A DNA stretch of 26,231 nucleotides from CADAWZ01 sp045114665 (GTDB taxonomy: Bacteria; Vulcanimicrobiota; CADAWZ01), in NCBI GenBank assembly GCA_045114665.1, contig JBGUKW010000126.1:1-26231 (forward strand). The letters run 5' to 3'. The translations under genes and the position numbers were made by a program. The notes beneath the pieces are model-generated. The model ran no database searches. It was not told the origin of the DNA and saw nothing but the letters and a program-made list of their open reading frames with translations. Shown piece after piece: positions 1-6,772 of this stretch. Numbering within the stretch: position 1 is the stretch's first letter; each line of letters begins with the position of its first letter.

Positions 1-2
1 AA

Positions 3-113
3 CTTGTGAGTAGTATGATACTTGTATCTACCAAAGCATACACGCAATACTTTTTTAAAAAAAAGAAAGAAGCAGTAAGAAATATCCGTGAAGATTTCAA
101 TTTCTCGATGTGA
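3..113 (+). CDS. C-terminal end of an unidentified protein, cut by window edge
   Basis: An open frame runs from the window edge to a TGA at 111-113 and encodes 36 residues. It begins with a hydrophobic stretch (LVSSMILVS), then a KKKK cluster and a charged tail ending in NFSM. A membrane segment followed by a basic cytoplasmic tail is a reasonable reading. The next gene starts 36 bases downstream with its own ribosome binding site. Too little is visible to name a family, and a chance open frame cannot be excluded. Confidence 0.35.
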   Translation, partial: LVSSMILVSTKAYTQYFFKKKKEAVRNIREDFNFSM

Positions 114-149
114 GTATATTTAATCACATTTTGAGTAGCAGGAGTTTAT

Positions 150-530
150 ATGTCTGAATTATCAATGGGAATTTTTACTGGACCAAATATTTTTATTGAA
201 ATTGCCCTGATGCTTGTATTTATTATTGCTTTTTGGAAAATTTTTGAAAAAGCAGACAAGCCAGGATGGGCATCACTTGTACCTATTTATAATGTTTGGG
301 TGATATGTGAAATTGTATGGCCAGAGAAACCTCTTATTCCTTTCCTTTTATTATTCTTTGTTCCAATTGTAAATGTTCTTTATTTAATAATGTTAATATT
401 TAGATTGGCTAAAGCTTTTGGTAAAAGTGTGTTGTTTGGTTTTGGATTACTATTTTTATATCCAATTTTTATACTAATTTTGGCATTTGGAGACAGTACA
501 TATCAACCTGAAGCATTATTGAAGCAGTAG
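150..530 (+). CDS. small DUF5684-type integral membrane protein
   Basis: A 126-residue protein with three hydrophobic segments at about residues 15-33, 61-84 and 94-113. Between the first two lies the segment FEKADKPGWASLVPIYN, the pattern (F-x-KAG-x-PGW-x-S-x-IP-x-YN) I associate with the DUF5684 family of small membrane proteins, whose function I do not know. The start is supported by CAGGAG five bases upstream. A strong hairpin terminator follows at 554-597, so this looks like an intact gene. A second copy of its first two thirds lies on the opposite strand at 3340-3606, about 3 kb away, with recognisable nucleotide identity. Family assignment is by recalled motif; function is unknown. Confidence 0.75.
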   Translation: MSELSMGIFTGPNIFIEIALMLVFIIAFWKIFEKADKPGWASLVPIYNVWVICEIVWPEKPLIPFLLLFFVPIVNVLYLIMLIFRLAKAFGKSVLFGFGLLFLYPIFILILAFGDSTYQPEALLKQ

Positions 531-553
531 CATAGTTTGTTACAGTAATCGAT

Positions 554-597
554 AAAAAAGGGGTTGTGAAAAAAGTATTTTTCACAACCCCTTTTTT
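554..597 (+). terminator. intrinsic terminator after the DUF5684 gene
   Basis: A 20-bp perfect stem (554-573 with 578-597, loop AGTA) with a GGGGTTGTG core is followed by a T tract to 600. It is placed to end the DUF5684 transcript. It also lies just upstream of, and overlaps the only early in-frame start codon (GTG at 566) of, the hsdS fragment. Confidence 0.9.
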
Positions 598-601
598 TTT
601 G

Positions 602-1231
602 CTTATTTATAGAAAAACAACTTCAACTCAGTATGTTTCTTATGAAAATATAAATAAAGGCGGTTTTGCCTCTAATGAGAATAATCAAAATGAGGGCATT
701 GTTGATTTTTATGAGAAATTTGCAAATGGGGAAGAAAAATGTATAAATGATGAATTGCCATTTGAAATTCCAAGTTCTTGGGAATGGGTGCGGTTAAATA
801 ATATCGTGTATTTTGTAGGCAATAGACATAATCAAATACTATCAAAAGAAGTTTTAAAAGAGGGAAAATATCCCGCAGTAAGTCAAGGTATAAATCTAAT
901 AGAAGGGTATTGTAATGATGATTCTAAAGTTATAAAAGATTTGCCATTAGTAATGTTTGGAGATCACACAAGAAATGTTAAATATATAGATTTTGAATTT
1001 GTAATTTCAGCAGATGGTACAAAATTTATGAAAACTATATTATGTGATCCCAAATATTTTTATCATTGTATTAAAATAATAGCAGTAAAATTAAAAAATA
1101 GAGGCTATGAAAGACATTTTATTTTATTGAAAGAAAAATTTTTTCCTCTTCATCCACTTGAAGAACAGAATCGAATCGTTGATAAAATTGAGGAATTGTT
1201 CAAAATTATTGAACCATTGACAGAAAAATAA
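602..1231 (+). pseudogene. hsdS: 5'-truncated type I restriction specificity subunit (half hsdS)
   Basis: About 210 residues match the second half of a type I specificity (S) subunit. There is a piece of the central conserved region, then the characteristic lead-in to a target recognition domain (about residues 50-70: EKCINDELPFEIPSSWEWV), one recognition domain, and the distal conserved helix with HPLEEQNRIVDKIEELF near the end. S subunits are normally about 400 residues with two recognition domains, so the first half is missing. No start codon with a ribosome binding site is visible. The frame opens upstream only through a GTG inside the preceding terminator hairpin. No hsdM or hsdR lies in the window. 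I read it as a silent half-gene or remnant. The recombinase at 2280 is of the kind often found beside hsdS genes. Confidence 0.8.
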
Positions 1232-1287
1232 AATTTGATTTGTTTTTGTTTTCATGGTACAATAAAAGAAAAAAAGGAATAATTAAA

Positions 1288-1746
1288 ATGCAAGAAACAA
1301 AATCAAAGTTATTCAGTGTGGCAAAATATATATTAAAGAAAACAGGAAAAATAACGGCAATGAAACTTCAAAAATTAGTTTATTATTGCCAAGTTTGGAA
1401 TTTAGCTTGGTATGAAATGCCATTATTTCCTGAAGAATTTGAGGCTTGGCCAAATGGTCCAGTTTGTACTGAATTATATAAAATTCATGAAGATAAATTT
1501 GAATTATCATTAAAAGATTTTAAAGGGATTAAATCTGCACGACTTACAGATAGAGATAAAATGGTTATAGACATGGTTATAAATGATTATGGAAAAGAAC
1601 CTCCATTAGTTTTAAGTTATTTAACACATTCTGAACGCCCTTGGAAAGAATCAAGGGGGAATACTCCTCCTGGAATGAGTTGTGATAATATAATTTCAAA
1701 AAAATTGATGCAGTCTTATTATAGTGGATTATTGGCAGTACAATGA
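1288..1746 (+). CDS. Panacea-domain (SocA/DUF4065-type) antitoxin
   Basis: A 152-residue protein with the hallmark Panacea-domain sequence near its N-terminus: KLQKLVYYCQVWNLAW followed by PLFPEEFEAWPNGPV and an ELYK helix. Proteins of this family act as hypervariable antitoxins paired with many unrelated toxins; Caulobacter SocA, a proteolytic adaptor for SocB, is the classic member. The ATG at 1288 is preferred over an in-frame ATG at 1240 because an AAAGGA-type ribosome binding site lies just before it and homology starts there. The stop overlaps the next gene's start by 4 bases (ATGA), the usual layout of an antitoxin-toxin pair. Family identification is strong; pairing with the next gene is inferred from the overlap. 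Confidence 0.88.
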   Translation: MQETKSKLFSVAKYILKKTGKITAMKLQKLVYYCQVWNLAWYEMPLFPEEFEAWPNGPVCTELYKIHEDKFELSLKDFKGIKSARLTDRDKMVIDMVINDYGKEPPLVLSYLTHSERPWKESRGNTPPGMSCDNIISKKLMQSYYSGLLAVQ

Positions 1747-2201
1747 TAAAGAAAAACAAAAAACAAAATATAACTATATATTCAAAAAGAGAATTTATAA
1801 CTAACGAAAAAGAAAAAATTTTTGTTGATGATATTAAACAAAATTTTTTGAACAATAAACCATCTTGGAGATTCACCTACAGTGATCTAACTTCAGAATA
1901 TAGCATTTTGGATTGTAAAAATTCCCTGTTCACAAAACTTAAAAATTTTGAATCAATGACATTTAAAGAAATTTTTATTGATGGCTATCATTTTCATCAT
2001 AAAATAAGTAATTTAGACAAAATGTTAAAGTTTGTAAAAGAAAGACTAAAACAGTTAGGTCTTAACGAAAATTTAGAAATTTATTCTTTGAGATTGGATA
2101 GCACAACGAGGATTTATGGTTTTATAGAGTCAAATATTTTTTATATCTTATGGTATGATCCAAAACATGAACTTTATCCAGTAGCCAAAAAACACACATA
2201 A
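1743..2201 (+). CDS. putative toxin partner of the Panacea antitoxin
   Basis: A basic 152-residue protein translationally coupled to the Panacea gene by a 4-base overlap. The N-terminal 50 residues are Lys/Asn-rich with little structure visible. The C-terminal third looks like a beta-rich domain with candidate conserved residues: R117 and R123 around RLDSTTRIYGF, then W137-Y-D139-P-x-H142 in ILWYDPKHELYP. This resembles the last strands of RelE/HigB-like ribonuclease toxins, where Arg and His side chains act on mRNA, but the resemblance is weak. No signal peptide or transmembrane segment is seen. Toxin function rests on gene neighbourhood; the catalytic class is open. Confidence 0.55.
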   Translation: MIKKNKKQNITIYSKREFITNEKEKIFVDDIKQNFLNNKPSWRFTYSDLTSEYSILDCKNSLFTKLKNFESMTFKEIFIDGYHFHHKISNLDKMLKFVKERLKQLGLNENLEIYSLRLDSTTRIYGFIESNIFYILWYDPKHELYPVAKKHT

Positions 2202-2228
2202 AAATTAACCTTGATTTAGCAAGAAAAA

Positions 2229-2271
2229 ACCTCTAAATTACTATTTGCCAGTTTAGCTGGCGAAAGGAGGT
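2229..2271 (+). promoter_or_regulatory. hairpin leader that can sequester the recombinase ribosome binding site
   Basis: GCCAG (2247-2251) and CTGGC (2257-2261) form a perfect 5-bp hairpin with loop TTTAG. Outside it, ACCTC (2229-2233) is complementary to GAGGT (2267-2271), which contains most of the AGGAGG ribosome binding site of the recombinase ATG at 2280. The two helices are nested and compatible, so the leader could hide the ribosome binding site. The complementarity is seen directly; regulation is inference. The inner inverted repeat could instead be a recombination site. Confidence 0.45.
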
Positions 2272-2279
2272 CTTTCTTT

Positions 2280-3086
2280 ATGCTAAAAAAATTTGAAAGA
2301 CATTTGAGGGAAAAAAATCTCTCGAAAAACACAATTTCTTCGTATCTTTTTGCGGTAAAACAATTTATCGAAAAATTTGGCGATCACATCACACAAAAAA
2401 AACTTCGTGACTACAAGGTTTGGCTCATTGAAAATTTTAAGCCTAAAACTGTAAATTTGAGATTAGGGGCTATAAATTCTTTTCTTGAAAGCATAGGAAA
2501 AGAAAAATGGAACATTCAACTAATCAAAATACAGCAGAAAACTTTTTTGGAAAATGTGATAAGCAAAGCAGACTACGAATTTTTCAAAAATTCATTGAAA
2601 AAAGACAATGAGATTTTTTGGTATTTTGTCGTTCGTTTTCTCGGTGCAACTGGTGCAAGGATCAGCGAATTTGTACAATTCAAAGTTGAACATGTAAAAA
2701 TGGGATATTTGGATTTATATTCAAAGGGCGGAAAAGTTCGCAGGATATATATTCCAAAAGCATTGCAGAAAGAAGCTCTTAAATGGCTATCAGAGACAAA
2801 GCAAGAAAGTGGCTATTTGCTCAAAAATAGATTTGGGGAAAGAATAACTCCAAGAGGAATTTCAGGACAGTTAAAAGTTTTTGCTAAACGCTATGGAATC
2901 GATCCAAAAGTTGTCTATCCTCATTCTTTTAGACACAGATTCGCAAAAAGTTTTCTTGAAAAATGCAATGACATTGCATTTCTTGCTGATTTAATGGGAC
3001 ATGAAAATATAGAGACAACAAGAATTTATTTGAGGAAAACTGCAACAGAACAAAGAGTTATTGTTGATAGGGTTATAGATTGGTAG
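2280..3086 (+). CDS. tyrosine recombinase of the hsdS-associated XerC/D-like type
   Basis: A 268-residue site-specific recombinase. Residues 1-75 form a SAM-like core-binding domain (LSKNTISSYLFAVKQF, then KTVNLRLGAINSFL). Residues about 95-268 are the catalytic domain with the full active site in order: R127 (GARISEF), K149 (SKGGKVRR), H215 and R218 (HSFRHRF), H241 (MGHENIETT) and nucleophile Y250. It is therefore probably active. The start has AGGAGG nine bases upstream, and a hairpin terminator follows at 3098-3132. Relatives of this short type are commonly found beside type I specificity genes, where they invert or exchange recognition-domain cassettes. The half hsdS at 602 fits that role, although the full-length partner gene is not in the window. 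An integrase role for the local module is the alternative. Confidence 0.9.
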   Translation: MLKKFERHLREKNLSKNTISSYLFAVKQFIEKFGDHITQKKLRDYKVWLIENFKPKTVNLRLGAINSFLESIGKEKWNIQLIKIQQKTFLENVISKADYEFFKNSLKKDNEIFWYFVVRFLGATGARISEFVQFKVEHVKMGYLDLYSKGGKVRRIYIPKALQKEALKWLSETKQESGYLLKNRFGERITPRGISGQLKVFAKRYGIDPKVVYPHSFRHRFAKSFLEKCNDIAFLADLMGHENIETTRIYLRKTATEQRVIVDRVIDW

Positions 3087-3097
3087 AGTTATAAAAA

Positions 3098-3132
3098 AAG
3101 GGCATATGCTATGGTTTTTAGTGTATGCCTTT
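3098..3132 (+). terminator. hairpin terminator after the recombinase
   Basis: GGCATATGCTA (3101-3111) pairs with TAGTGTATGCC (3119-3129) over 11 bp including two G-U pairs, flanked by an A tract upstream and TTT downstream. It starts about 12 bases after the recombinase stop. The U tract is short, so efficiency may be modest. Confidence 0.6.
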
Positions 3133-3190
3133 AGTGTTTAATTCTGACTTCTTAGTTTTTCATCAGCACTTAATTCATGAATTTGTACCA

Positions 3191-3394
3191 TTAATGTATC
3201 GCTCCGAGTATATCATTAATCTGCTCTTCAGAATAACCTTTTAATTTCATTGCTTTAACAAATTCTTTGTTTCTTTCGGCTCTTCCCTCAGCTCTTCCTT
3301 CGGCTCTTCCCTCAGCTCTTCCTTCGGCTCTTCCAATTCTTATTCCCTCACGCCTTGAGCCATTAATTGCATTTGCTTCATCATATTTGCAATT
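3191..3394 (-). pseudogene. 3' remnant of an Rpn/PD-(D/E)XK transposase-nuclease-type gene
   Basis: Reading on the minus strand, the frame encodes EANAINGSRREGIRIG, then five GRAE repeats, then FVKAMKLKGYSEEQINDILG and a stop. A stretch of (G-x-x-E) repeats followed by a short helix of the type KxMKxxGxSxEQI is the typical C-terminus of Rpn-family recombination-promoting nucleases. The nuclease domain itself is absent. Upstream the sequence switches at about 3391-3394 to a DUF5684 gene in another reading frame, so the tail is not translated in frame with it. This is the end product of a recombination or deletion. Confidence 0.6.
3276..3334 (-). repeat. 12/24-bp tandem repeat encoding GRAE units
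   Basis: A 24-base unit (3276-3299, 3300-3323, partial 3324-3334) is made of two 12-base subunits that differ at a few positions, giving five copies of Gly-Arg-Ala-Glu on the minus strand. Copies are nearly identical at the DNA level, which suggests recent expansion by slippage or unequal recombination. Confidence 0.85.
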
Positions 3395-3606
3395 GGAACA
3401 AAGAATAAAATAAAAGGAAGAAGAGCTCCCTTTGGCCATGTAATTTCACACATAACATACAAATTATAAAAAGGTATAAGTGATGCCCATCCTGCCTTGC
3501 CAGCTTTCTCAAAAATTTTCCAATAAGCAATAATAAAGAGAACCATTATTGCTACATTAATAAGAAAAGTCATTCCACCAAATATTCCAGCAGATGAATC
3601 AGACAT
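3340..3606 (-). CDS. truncated DUF5684-type membrane protein, paralogue of the gene at 150-530
   Basis: Starting at the ATG at 3606 (GGAGGT ribosome binding site seven bases upstream), the protein runs 88 residues. Residues 1-70 align with the protein at 150-530 (FIIAYWKIFEKAGKAGWASLI against FIIAFWKIFEKADKPGWASLV, and similar further on). After FFVPIAN the similarity stops abruptly. The last residues (MMKQMQLMAQGVRE) come from reading the Rpn-type tail in the wrong frame. The third membrane segment is thus lost. Whether the short product is stable or useful cannot be told. The gene lies in inverted orientation to its paralogue. Confidence 0.65.
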   Translation of the reverse strand: MSDSSAGIFGGMTFLINVAIMVLFIIAYWKIFEKAGKAGWASLIPFYNLYVMCEITWPKGALLPFILFFVPIANMMKQMQLMAQGVRE

Positions 3607-3700
3607 AAAAACCTCCGTTTTCTTAAAAATAAAAATCCTTCTATTCAAATAGATAATTTTCCTGTTTATTTCTCAAGACAATTTGTTATGTTATAACAAA

Positions 3701-3734
3701 AAAAAGAAGCTCTCAATATCGAGAACTTCTTTTT
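3701..3734. terminator. bidirectional terminator between the alpha operon and the accessory region
   Basis: AAAAAGAAG.TCTC pairs with GAGA.CTTCTTTTT around loop AATATC, with one mismatch. A and T tracts on both flanks allow function on either strand. On the minus strand it lies 20 bases past the rplQ stop and ends the ribosomal operon. Confidence 0.8.
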
Positions 3735-3753
3735 TATTTACTTAAAATACAAA

Positions 3754-4107
3754 CTATACATTAAGTTTGAGGATAACCATGTGAGCTCCGTCACCTTTTC
3801 TGAAACGATATTTGATTATTGAAGTATAACCACCGTTTGTTTCAGCAAACTGTGCTTTTACGAGATCAAATAAATCTCTGGAGTCTTGGTTACAACCAAT
3901 TTTTGAAAAAACATATCTCTTTGCAGCTAAATCATCTTTCTTTGCTACAGTTATGAGTTTTTCAACAAATTTCTTTACTTCTAAAGCTCTTGCGTGAGTT
4001 GTCTCGATCTGTCTTGCTTGAATGAGAGAACGGGACAAATTACGGAGCATACTTAAGCGATGAGCGTAATCTCTTCCGAGAGTACGTGTATTCGTTTTAT
4101 GTTTCAT
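3754..4107 (-). CDS. rplQ: 50S ribosomal protein L17
   Basis: A 117-residue protein with the L17 signature from the N-terminus (MKHKTNTRTLGRDYAHRLSM) through a central basic helix to the short C-terminal segment (GGYTSIIKYRFRKGDGAHM). It binds 23S rRNA at the base of the large subunit. The ATG at 4107 is chosen over a TTG four codons upstream because GGAGGA lies just before it and L17 proteins start at MKH. It follows rpoA by 25 bases and is the last gene of the operon, before the terminator at 3701-3734. Confidence 0.97.
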   Translation of the reverse strand: MKHKTNTRTLGRDYAHRLSMLRNLSRSLIQARQIETTHARALEVKKFVEKLITVAKKDDLAAKRYVFSKIGCNQDSRDLFDLVKAQFAETNGGYTSIIKYRFRKGDGAHMVILKLNV

Positions 4108-4132
4108 TTTGTCCTCCAAAATATTTGTGGGA

Positions 4133-5083
4133 TTACTCTTCCCGTGAAGAAGGCATAAGGGAAAGATGATACTGTTCTAATTTCTCTCTTATCTCGTCAA
4201 GAGATTTTTGACCAAAATTCTTCAGTTTCATCAAATCATCTTCTGAATAAGCTATAAGATCTCTTACAACTTTTATAGAAGCACGTTTTAAACAGTTGAG
4301 AGAACGGACTGAAAGTCCTAAATTTTCTATGGACATATCCAAAGATTGATCCTCTCCATCTGCATCTGATTTTGCCATTGATGGACCTTCGACTTGCGGA
4401 GGTTTAATATCAGTAAAGAATCCCATATATTCTCTGATTATATCTGCAGATGTACTCAATGCTTCATGTGGAAGAATACTTCCATTTGTTTCAATTTTCA
4501 AAATAAGTCTGTCATAATTTGTAACTTGACCTACACGAGAATCTTCAACAACATATTCAGCTTCAATTACTGGATTAAAGATTGAATCTATAGGAATCAT
4601 TCCTAAAATCTGTTCAGAAGTATCATGCTTATCTGCAGCAACATATCCTTTACCTTTTTCTACGATTAATTCCATAGAAAGTCTTGAATCTTTGTCAGTA
4701 AGTTCTGCTATATATAAATCAGGATTGAGAATTTCTACTTCAGGATCTGGCTGAATATCAGCAGCAGTTACAATACCTTCACCTTTTACCTCAAGTTTTA
4801 GAGTCTTTGGATAGTCTGTAAGCAAATCGAGTTTCAATTTCTTTATATTCAAAACGATTTCTGTAACATCTTCAACAACTCCAGGAATTGTTGAAAATTC
4901 ATGCAAAATTCCATCTATGTGAATATGAGTTACAGCAGAACCTTTTAATGATGAAAGAAGAACTCTTCTAAGAGCATTTCCTAATGTTGCTCCAAATCCT
5001 CTTTCCAATGGCTCTATTACAAATTCTCCATAAAATTCTGAATTCGAGGAAGAGACTCTTGGTGTTTCTATAAGTTCTAACAT
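4133..5083 (-). CDS. rpoA: DNA-directed RNA polymerase subunit alpha
   Basis: A 316-residue alpha subunit, normal length. The N-terminal assembly domain (residues about 1-230) shows FVIEPLERGFGATLGNALRR and LHEFSTIPGVVEDVTEI, typical of the dimerisation region. A linker with acidic residues leads to the C-terminal domain (about 248-316), whose LGLSVRSLNCLKRA and LKNFGQKSLDEI segments bind UP elements and activators. An upstream GTG two codons earlier is open, but the AGGT ribosome binding site is better spaced for the ATG at 5083. It lies between rpsD and rplQ in the standard alpha-operon order. Some residues in the linker (SMAKSDADGEDQSLD) are lineage-specific. Confidence 0.97.
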   Translation of the reverse strand: MLELIETPRVSSSNSEFYGEFVIEPLERGFGATLGNALRRVLLSSLKGSAVTHIHIDGILHEFSTIPGVVEDVTEIVLNIKKLKLDLLTDYPKTLKLEVKGEGIVTAADIQPDPEVEILNPDLYIAELTDKDSRLSMELIVEKGKGYVAADKHDTSEQILGMIPIDSIFNPVIEAEYVVEDSRVGQVTNYDRLILKIETNGSILPHEALSTSADIIREYMGFFTDIKPPQVEGPSMAKSDADGEDQSLDMSIENLGLSVRSLNCLKRASIKVVRDLIAYSEDDLMKLKNFGQKSLDEIREKLEQYHLSLMPSSREE

Positions 5084-5107
5084 AAACACTACCTGCTTTC
5101 CTTCGGA

Positions 5108-5737
5108 TTACTTAGAGTAGAACTCAACGACAAGCAGTTCGTCAACTTGAGTGTCAATGTCCTCTCTTGCAGGTAAAGAAACAACTTTACCGCCGACTTT
5201 TTCATAATCAGCTTCTAACCACTTTGGAGCTGTTTTGTTCTTTGCATTTTCAGCTATATCAACAAAATATTGTTTTGCTTTGCTTTTTTCTTTTAAAGAA
5301 ACAACTTGTCCAACTCTTACTTGATATGATGGGATATTAACTTTCTGTCCATCTACTGTAACATGTCCATGACGAACAATCTGTCTTGCTGCACTTCTTG
5401 AACTTGCGAGACCAAGTCTAAAAATTACATTATCAAGGCGACGTTCGAGAAGAACAAGGAAGTTTTCACCAGTTGCACCCTTTTGACTTGCAGCTTTTGT
5501 GAAGTAATTCAAAAACTGCTGTTCATTAAGTCCATAAATACGGCGTAGTTTCTGTTTCTCACGAAGTTGAACTCCGTAGTTTGAAAGTTTTCTGCGTTGC
5601 TGTTGACCATGCTGTCCTGGAGCATAATTTTTCTTTTCAAGTGCACACTTAGGAGTATAGCAACGTTCTCCTTTTAAAAACAATTTAACACCTTCACGCC
5701 TACATAAACGACATACAGGTCCTATGTATCTTGCCAC
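5108..5737 (-). CDS. rpsD: 30S ribosomal protein S4
   Basis: A 209-residue primary 16S rRNA-binding protein that nucleates 30S assembly. The N-terminus has a zinc-type cysteine set, C9-x2-C12, C26 and C31, as in zinc-binding (C+) S4 forms. The S4 RNA-binding domain follows (LERRLDNVIFRLGLASSRSAA, then QIVRHGHVTVDG). The start codon is GTG at 5737 with AGGAG eight bases upstream. S4 often represses its own operon in other bacteria. The 90-base gap before it (5738-5827) is AT-rich and could hold such a site, but I see no convincing pseudoknot. Confidence 0.97.
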   Translation of the reverse strand: MARYIGPVCRLCRREGVKLFLKGERCYTPKCALEKKNYAPGQHGQQQRRKLSNYGVQLREKQKLRRIYGLNEQQFLNYFTKAASQKGATGENFLVLLERRLDNVIFRLGLASSRSAARQIVRHGHVTVDGQKVNIPSYQVRVGQVVSLKEKSKAKQYFVDIAENAKNKTAPKWLEADYEKVGGKVVSLPAREDIDTQVDELLVVEFYSK

Positions 5738-5827
5738 GTTTTTTTCTCCTATTAATAATCTTTCTATTACTAAAAATACTTTGCTTTTATTTTTCTATTC
5801 TTTTGAGTTGCAAAAAAGCGATAAAAA

Positions 5828-6217
5828 CTATACTCTTCTTCTCTTTGGAGGTCTGCAACCGTTGTGAGGAATTGGTGTTACATCCTTTATTACGGTAATC
5901 TCCAATCCTGCTGCCTGAAGAGAACGAATTGCAGCTTCTCTTCCTGTTCCAGGACCTTTTACATAAACTTCAATGGATCTCATTCCATTATCGATTGCTT
6001 TTTTAGCACATACTTCGGCAGCTGTCTGAGCAGCAAATGGTGTGCTTTTTCTTGAACCTTTGAAACCAAGTCCACCAGCACTTGCCCATGAAACAGCATT
6101 TCCGTTTGTGTCTGTAATTGTTATTATTGTATTATTAAAAGTTGATTGAACATGAGCAATCCCTTTTGGGATTATCTTGTTTTCTCTTCTTTTACCTCTG
6201 ACTACTCTCTTAGCCAT
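5828..6217 (-). CDS. rpsK: 30S ribosomal protein S11
   Basis: A 129-residue S11 of the small-subunit platform. Typical motifs are AHVQSTFNNTIITITD, the glycine-rich WASAGGLGFKGSRKSTPFAAQ, and the C-terminal IKDVTPIPHNGCRPPKRRRV. The ATG at 6217 is preceded by AAGGAGGA. It sits 20 bases after rpsM, in conserved operon order. Confidence 0.98.
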   Translation of the reverse strand: MAKRVVRGKRRENKIIPKGIAHVQSTFNNTIITITDTNGNAVSWASAGGLGFKGSRKSTPFAAQTAAEVCAKKAIDNGMRSIEVYVKGPGTGREAAIRSLQAAGLEITVIKDVTPIPHNGCRPPKRRRV

Positions 6218-6237
6218 GTCTTCCTCCTTATCTCAAA

Positions 6238-6606
6238 TTATTTCTTCTTACCACTTACAGAACGTCTTGGACCTTTTCTCGTTCTTGCGTTTGTTTTTGT
6301 ACGCTGTCCTCTTACTGGAAGATTTCTGCGATGTCTTATTCCGCGGTAACAGCTTATTTCGATAAGGCGTCTGATATTAGAAGCGATTTCACGACGGAGA
6401 TCACCTTCTACCTTGTGATTTTTCTCTATTTCATCTCTGAGTTTAACTGTTTCTTCTTCAGTTAAATTTTTAACTCTTGTATCTCTACTGATTCCAGTTT
6501 TATCGAGAATATCTTGACTTGTTTTTTTACCGATTCCGAAAATGTAAGTAAGTGCAATTTCAACTCTCTTATCTTTCGGTAAATCTACACCTGCTATACG
6601 AGCCAA
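6238..6606 (-). CDS. rpsM: 30S ribosomal protein S13
   Basis: A 122-residue S13 of the small-subunit head, which contacts the P-site tRNA and L5. Motifs: MARIAGVDLPKDKRVEIALTYIFGIG, the helix-turn-helix-like central part, then CYRGIRHRRNLPVRGQRTK and a basic tail. The start codon is TTG at 6606: no ATG or GTG is available at the homologous position, and AGGGGG lies seven bases upstream. The gap to rpmJ is only 11 bases. A TTG start on such an abundant protein is uncommon and may tune its translation to rpmJ by coupling. Confidence 0.96.
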   Translation of the reverse strand: MARIAGVDLPKDKRVEIALTYIFGIGKKTSQDILDKTGISRDTRVKNLTEEETVKLRDEIEKNHKVEGDLRREIASNIRRLIEISCYRGIRHRRNLPVRGQRTKTNARTRKGPRRSVSGKKK

Positions 6607-6617
6607 ATCCTCACCCC

Positions 6618-6731
6618 CTAACCTTGAACCTGTTTATGTTTTGGATTTGTGCAGATAACTCTAACTTTACCCTTTCTCAATATGATTCTACACTTATCAC
6701 ACCGAGTTTTAACTGATGGACGTACCTTCAT
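6618..6731 (-). CDS. rpmJ: 50S ribosomal protein L36
   Basis: A 37-residue ORF from ATG 6731 to TAG 6618-6620 reads MKVRPSVKTRCDKCRI and ends KHKQVQG. It has the zinc ligands C11, C14, C27 and H32 of the C+ form of L36. Size and residues are exactly those of the family. It lies between infA and rpsM as in many bacteria. Confidence 0.97.
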   Translation of the reverse strand: MKVRPSVKTRCDKCRIILRKGKVRVICTNPKHKQVQG

Positions 6732-6772
6732 GTTGTTTGTAGCTCCTTTTTAAATTGTACCAGTGAATAATT

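Noticed and set aside
566..601. Apparent GTG start of the hsdS frame at 566
   Set aside because: It lies inside the terminator hairpin of the previous gene, has no ribosome binding site, and its first residues (KKVFFTTPFFLLIY) are just the hairpin translated.
3276..3334. Short direct repeats considered as a CRISPR-like array
   Set aside because: Units are contiguous 12-mers without spacers and lie in a coding frame with GRAE repeats.
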